A stretch of 5,902 nucleotides of DNA from Verrucomicrobia bacterium UBA1211 (GTDB lineage Bacteria; Verrucomicrobiota; Kiritimatiellia; RFP12; UBA1067): the NCBI GenBank assembly GCA_002309585.1, contig DBXN01000024.1, forward strand, positions 459 to 6,360. Reading direction: 5' to 3'. The stretch's first letter is position 1. Every line of letters begins with the position of its first letter. Below, in pieces: positions 5,527-5,902 of this stretch. Position numbers and translations under genes: made by a program. The notes beneath the pieces are model-generated. The model worked only from the letters and a program-made list of their open reading frames with translations, was not told the DNA's origin and ran no database searches.

Positions 5527-5546
5527 CTCTCCCCCGCACGCGCGGG
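5527..5546 (-). promoter_or_regulatory. argF ribosome site partly overlapped by a small hairpin
   Basis: The minus-strand purine run GGGGGAGAG (5535-5527) lies about 7 nt before ATG 5519 and serves as the Shine-Dalgarno. A 5-bp stem, CCCGC (5533-5537) with GCGGG (5542-5546) around a 4-nt loop, takes in part of the G run. It could reduce ribosome access, but the stem is short and its GC-rich surroundings make chance pairing likely. Confidence 0.3.
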
Positions 5547-5551
5547 CGGCA

Positions 5552-5579
5552 ACTCTCGTCACCCGTCTCTCATCACTCC
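5552..5579. repeat. Degenerate 7-bp tandem word array (TCACTCC-like)
   Basis: Four heptamers read ACTCTCG, TCACCCG, TCTCTCA and TCACTCC. Every unit has C at positions 2, 4 and 6. At a 14-bp step, CTCTCGTCAC (5553-5562) and CTCTCATCAC (5567-5576) match at 9 of 10 positions. It fills the spacer between the Ala-rich gene and argF and runs into the 15-bp hairpin, the same hairpin-plus-heptamer layout as at the left edge (7-63). No -10/-35 pair is seen here. Confidence 0.4.
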
Positions 5580-5609
5580 CCTGACCCGCGCCCGGCGCGG
5601 GTCAGGGGA
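5577..5609 (-). terminator. 15-bp GC hairpin behind the Ala-rich gene
   Basis: TCCCCTGACCCGCGC (5577-5591) pairs perfectly with GCGCGGGTCAGGGGA (5595-5609) around a 3-nt loop. It starts 5 bp after the TAA of the upstream gene, the usual place for a terminator, but no T run follows on the minus strand. It may be a U-less terminator or a 3'-end stabilising stem; if it terminates efficiently, argF needs its own promoter, which I cannot identify. Confidence 0.5.
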
Positions 5610-5614
5610 ACCCC

Positions 5615-5902
5615 TTACTTCCCGAGGTTCTTCACGGCGTCCAGAAGGCCCTTCCCGGCCTCCTTCGCGGACTTCTCCGCCTCCTTGGCCTCTTTCTTCG
5701 TGTCCTTCGCGGCCTTGTCGCCGCCGGTCACGAGGTTCTTCAGGCCGGACGCAGCGTTCCCGACCGCGCTCGCGGCGCCGGAAACCGCCGCGCCAGCCGC
5801 GGAAGCGGCGCCCTTCACGACGGTGCCCGCCGCTTCAGCCGCGCCGGTCACGATGGAGGCGGCCGCCTTCGCCAGGCCGGTCACCAAGCTGGTCAGGACC
5901 TC
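5615..5902 (-). CDS. C-terminal part of an Ala/Gly/Lys-rich protein with 11-residue repeats (cut by the window edge)
   Basis: The frame is open to the window edge (95 codons visible, stop TAA at 5615-5617), so this is probably the 3' end of a longer gene. A TTG at 5887 is the only internal start candidate I note, and it is unconvincing. I do not recognise a family. Counting from the edge, glycines fall exactly every 11 residues (9, 20, 31, 42, 53), with a second series at 26, 37 and 48, in a V-x-G-A-A-x-A-A-G-x-x pattern. After residue 60 it changes to a lysine/glutamate-rich helical tail (KKEAKEAEKSAKEAGKG) ending in GLLDAVKNLGK. Eleven-residue periodicity is typical of amphipathic helices that lie on membranes or of LEA-type proteins. 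It could equally be the low-complexity tail of a large envelope protein. It is followed by a 15-bp hairpin and then argF. Confidence 0.6.
   Translation of the reverse strand, partial: EVLTSLVTGLAKAAASIVTGAAEAAGTVVKGAASAAGAAVSGAASAVGNAASGLKNLVTGGDKAAKDTKKEAKEAEKSAKEAGKGLLDAVKNLGK

Noticed and set aside
5520..5552. An 11-residue N-terminal extension of ArgF
   Set aside because: It is translated from a GC-rich spacer, overlaps the likely ribosome site, and makes the protein longer than the family norm.
5723..5886. Repeated GCCGGTCACNA at 5723, 5843 and 5876, considered as protein-binding sites
   Set aside because: They encode the recurring V-T-G of the Ala-rich protein, so coding repetition explains them.

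Overview
The window is GC-rich bacterial DNA with two head-on gene blocks and repeat-laden spacers. No rRNA, tRNA, CRISPR array, transposase or phage gene is visible. The organism is probably an uncultured Gram-negative anaerobe or facultative anaerobe. The reasons are a membrane polyferredoxin of the NapH/NapG type, a YihY/BrkB-family inner-membrane protein with a C-terminal winged-helix-like region, and spacers made of short degenerate words and a hairpin element whose accidental translation reads SSSAKATEDK. From memory these spacers resemble those of the Verrucomicrobiota/Kiritimatiellota/Lentisphaerota group, but nothing here fixes the phylum.

Layout: (1) Positions 1-604 are mostly non-coding or decayed. 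They hold a GC hairpin, a 7-bp-period word array, a doubtful AT-richer minus-strand ORF (115-555), a conserved-looking hairpin element (about 509-531), and an 8-bp-period word array (534-604) that runs into the promoter region of the first gene. (2) 618-3331 on the plus strand is a two-gene, translationally coupled unit (ATGA overlap). It holds a fused NapH-NapG-like iron-sulfur membrane protein with an internal twin-arginine motif, then a YihY/BrkB family protein with an unusual charged insertion. (3) After a 15-bp convergent gap, the minus strand reads (right to left) a truncated Ala/Gly/Lys-rich protein with strict 11-residue periodicity, then argF (ornithine carbamoyltransferase), then pyrB (aspartate carbamoyltransferase).

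How the genes fit together: ArgF and PyrB are homologous enzymes that compete for carbamoyl phosphate, one committing it to arginine and the other to pyrimidines. They lie in tandem, with a perfect 13-bp hairpin in the 82-bp spacer between them, a plausible place for differential expression. No pyrI, carAB or other arg/pyr gene is in the window. The polyferredoxin probably moves electrons across or along the inner membrane, but no partner reductase (such as NapA) is present, so its partner is unknown.

The points most worth a second look are the NapH-NapG fusion with a retained internal Tat signal and AxA site, the hairpin between argF and pyrB, the 11-residue helical repeat at the right edge, and the short-word arrays that fill the spacers.
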